From NCBI GenBank assembly GCA_021464245.1, contig JADCRB010000080.1:1063860-1127859 (forward strand): 64,000 bases of DNA, in the 5' to 3' direction. This document shows positions 62,901 to 64,000 of this stretch, one piece after another. The notes under the pieces are model-generated. The model saw nothing but the letters and a program-made list of their open reading frames with translations, ran no database searches and was not told the origin of the DNA. Every line of letters begins with the position of its first letter. Within the stretch, counting starts at the first letter, position 1. The stretch comes from Carallia brachiata (Eukaryota; Streptophyta; Magnoliopsida; Malpighiales; Rhizophoraceae). Position numbers and translations under genes: made by a program.

Positions 62901-64000
62901 TTTTACTTCCATCATGTCAAGCAAGTTGCTTTTATTAAAAAAATAATTATTATTATTATGGGCTGAGGAGATTTTCACAAAAAGTTATATAGGGCCAAAG
63001 GGAATATAAATTGAAGAGTAGGGTTAAGAAAAATGTTTTTAAAGTATAATGGTCGAATGAAAAAATAATTTAATGTCTTTTCAAATTTTAAAAAAGTATC
63101 TAGTCTCTTTTAATTTTATTGAAGTCCTAGAATAAATTGTGTAAATTTTTTTTTTTTTTTGTGTCCTTTCAGATATTTGGTGTTTATGATGATGGGGTTG
63201 CTGGACAGCACTTGGTTCTGACTTGGGTTTCATGACCTGTTCTGATTGGCGGTATTGACGTCTCTGGACCATTTTTCTTTTAATATTCTCTTTTCCTTTC
63301 ATAGATAGAAGATTGAATGGCAAATACGTGCAAGCCTATCTTGTGACAGAAATTATTGTTGGCTCAAACGCATGTCCAGAAATCAAGTTTATCAACAGTT
63401 ACAATGAAACGAAAAAAAATTAATAAAAGGCATCAATAAATTATAATTTAATTAGTATTAAAATTATCTTTAAAGTTAAATGTTTTCGAATCTTAGTTAC
63501 AGTCAATTAAGTAAAAAATAATAAAAAAGAGGCTTCCACGGATGATGTGGCATATAGAAGCAAACTTCGGCCATGATTATGTTTAAACCAGGAATTGGTC
63601 CTAGAAATGAGCCGACGCATTGTGAGTCTATTCTCATTTGAGTTGAAGTCTACCGTTCTAACTAGTAAAAGCTCGTGAACTCTCGATGGTAATAATGTTA
63701 ACTGGAAAATTTTCTATTTTGTTTGACTATATTACGATGTCTTTAGAATTATGAGTTACACAAAAGTGAAATTTTCTTTAAATCCTCTATTCTTATAAGA
63801 ATTCGAACTTGAGTTGTCGGAGATGAATGCCTAAACTTACACTCACTTTAAAATTTGTAGTAAACCCAGAAGGATTGCATTGTTCGCCAATTGTCGTTTT
63901 GGTGGGCTAAGGACCATTTTTTGCTTAGTTGTGGGGTATCAAGACGGGCAGAGAAATCTATTAATAAGAAGCAAACTAAGAATTATTAAGAGTAAGAAAC
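59941..64000. other. AT-rich intergenic DNA to the right edge
   Basis: No gene is recognised. A segment at 60510-60580 with GGTCACCCCATTGG and TGTTCGAGTCTTAATA may be another tRNA-derived SINE fragment. Frames at 60442-60666, 62136-62327 and 63081-63323 carry low-complexity or motif-free reads. The right edge is not at a recognisable boundary. Confidence 0.45.

Overview
This is a window of a plant nuclear genome, almost certainly a eudicot. It has AT-rich intergenic DNA, genes split by GT-AG introns, and plant-specific families: a PIP1 aquaporin, a TIC32-like dehydrogenase, a GL3/EGL3-type bHLH and a DUF4378 protein. It also holds MITE-, LINE- and SINE-like insertions. The species cannot be named from the sequence alone. 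There is no operon structure, CRISPR array or other prokaryotic feature.

Layout. (1) Positions 1-16300 hold a locus of two dispersed duplicate blocks. Copy A (1 to about 4250) carries only the last two exons of a PIP1 aquaporin, broken by a 1-nt deletion, plus the 3' flank. Copy B (11292 to about 14900) is the 3' part of a PIP1 gene spanning 12884-16165, whose four exons are all present but which has a 1-nt frameshift near codon 20. Between them lies an eight-exon TIC32-like short-chain dehydrogenase gene (6246-10742, minus strand) with an intact 314-codon frame. Copy A gained a SINE-like and a LINE-like insertion that copy B lacks; copy B carries a tandem-repeat array in its intron that copy A lacks. 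(2) Positions 16.3-25.7 kb are repeat-rich intergenic DNA with a 353-bp tandem duplication, a second LINE-derived element and a 220-bp MITE. (3) Positions 25740-28800 hold an unrecognised, probably nuclear protein gene on the minus strand, with one frame break. (4) Positions 28.8-36.9 kb are intergenic, with a LINE RNase H remnant, a possible hAT-type MITE and a 171-bp tandem duplication. (5) Positions 36.9-52.6 kb are the gene-dense part: a DUF4378 protein gene (plus strand, three frame breaks), an intact GMP synthase gene (plus), a 2-oxoglutarate dioxygenase pseudogene (plus) and an intact GL3/EGL3-like bHLH gene (minus, eight exons, one of 15 nt). (6) Positions 52.6-64 kb are intergenic with a second LINE RNase H remnant and homopolymer tracts.

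The genes do not form a shared pathway. They are a water channel, a chloroplast-envelope-type or cytosolic SDR, purine synthesis, a probable cytoskeleton-linked DUF4378 protein and an epidermal/flavonoid regulator. I found no evidence of an undescribed multi-gene system. The most informative signals are the comparison of the two PIP1 blocks, which gives natural empty sites for two insertions, and the uneven distribution of single-base frame breaks: six in four loci against none in three long genes. The breaks could be assembly indels or real decay, and reads would decide.
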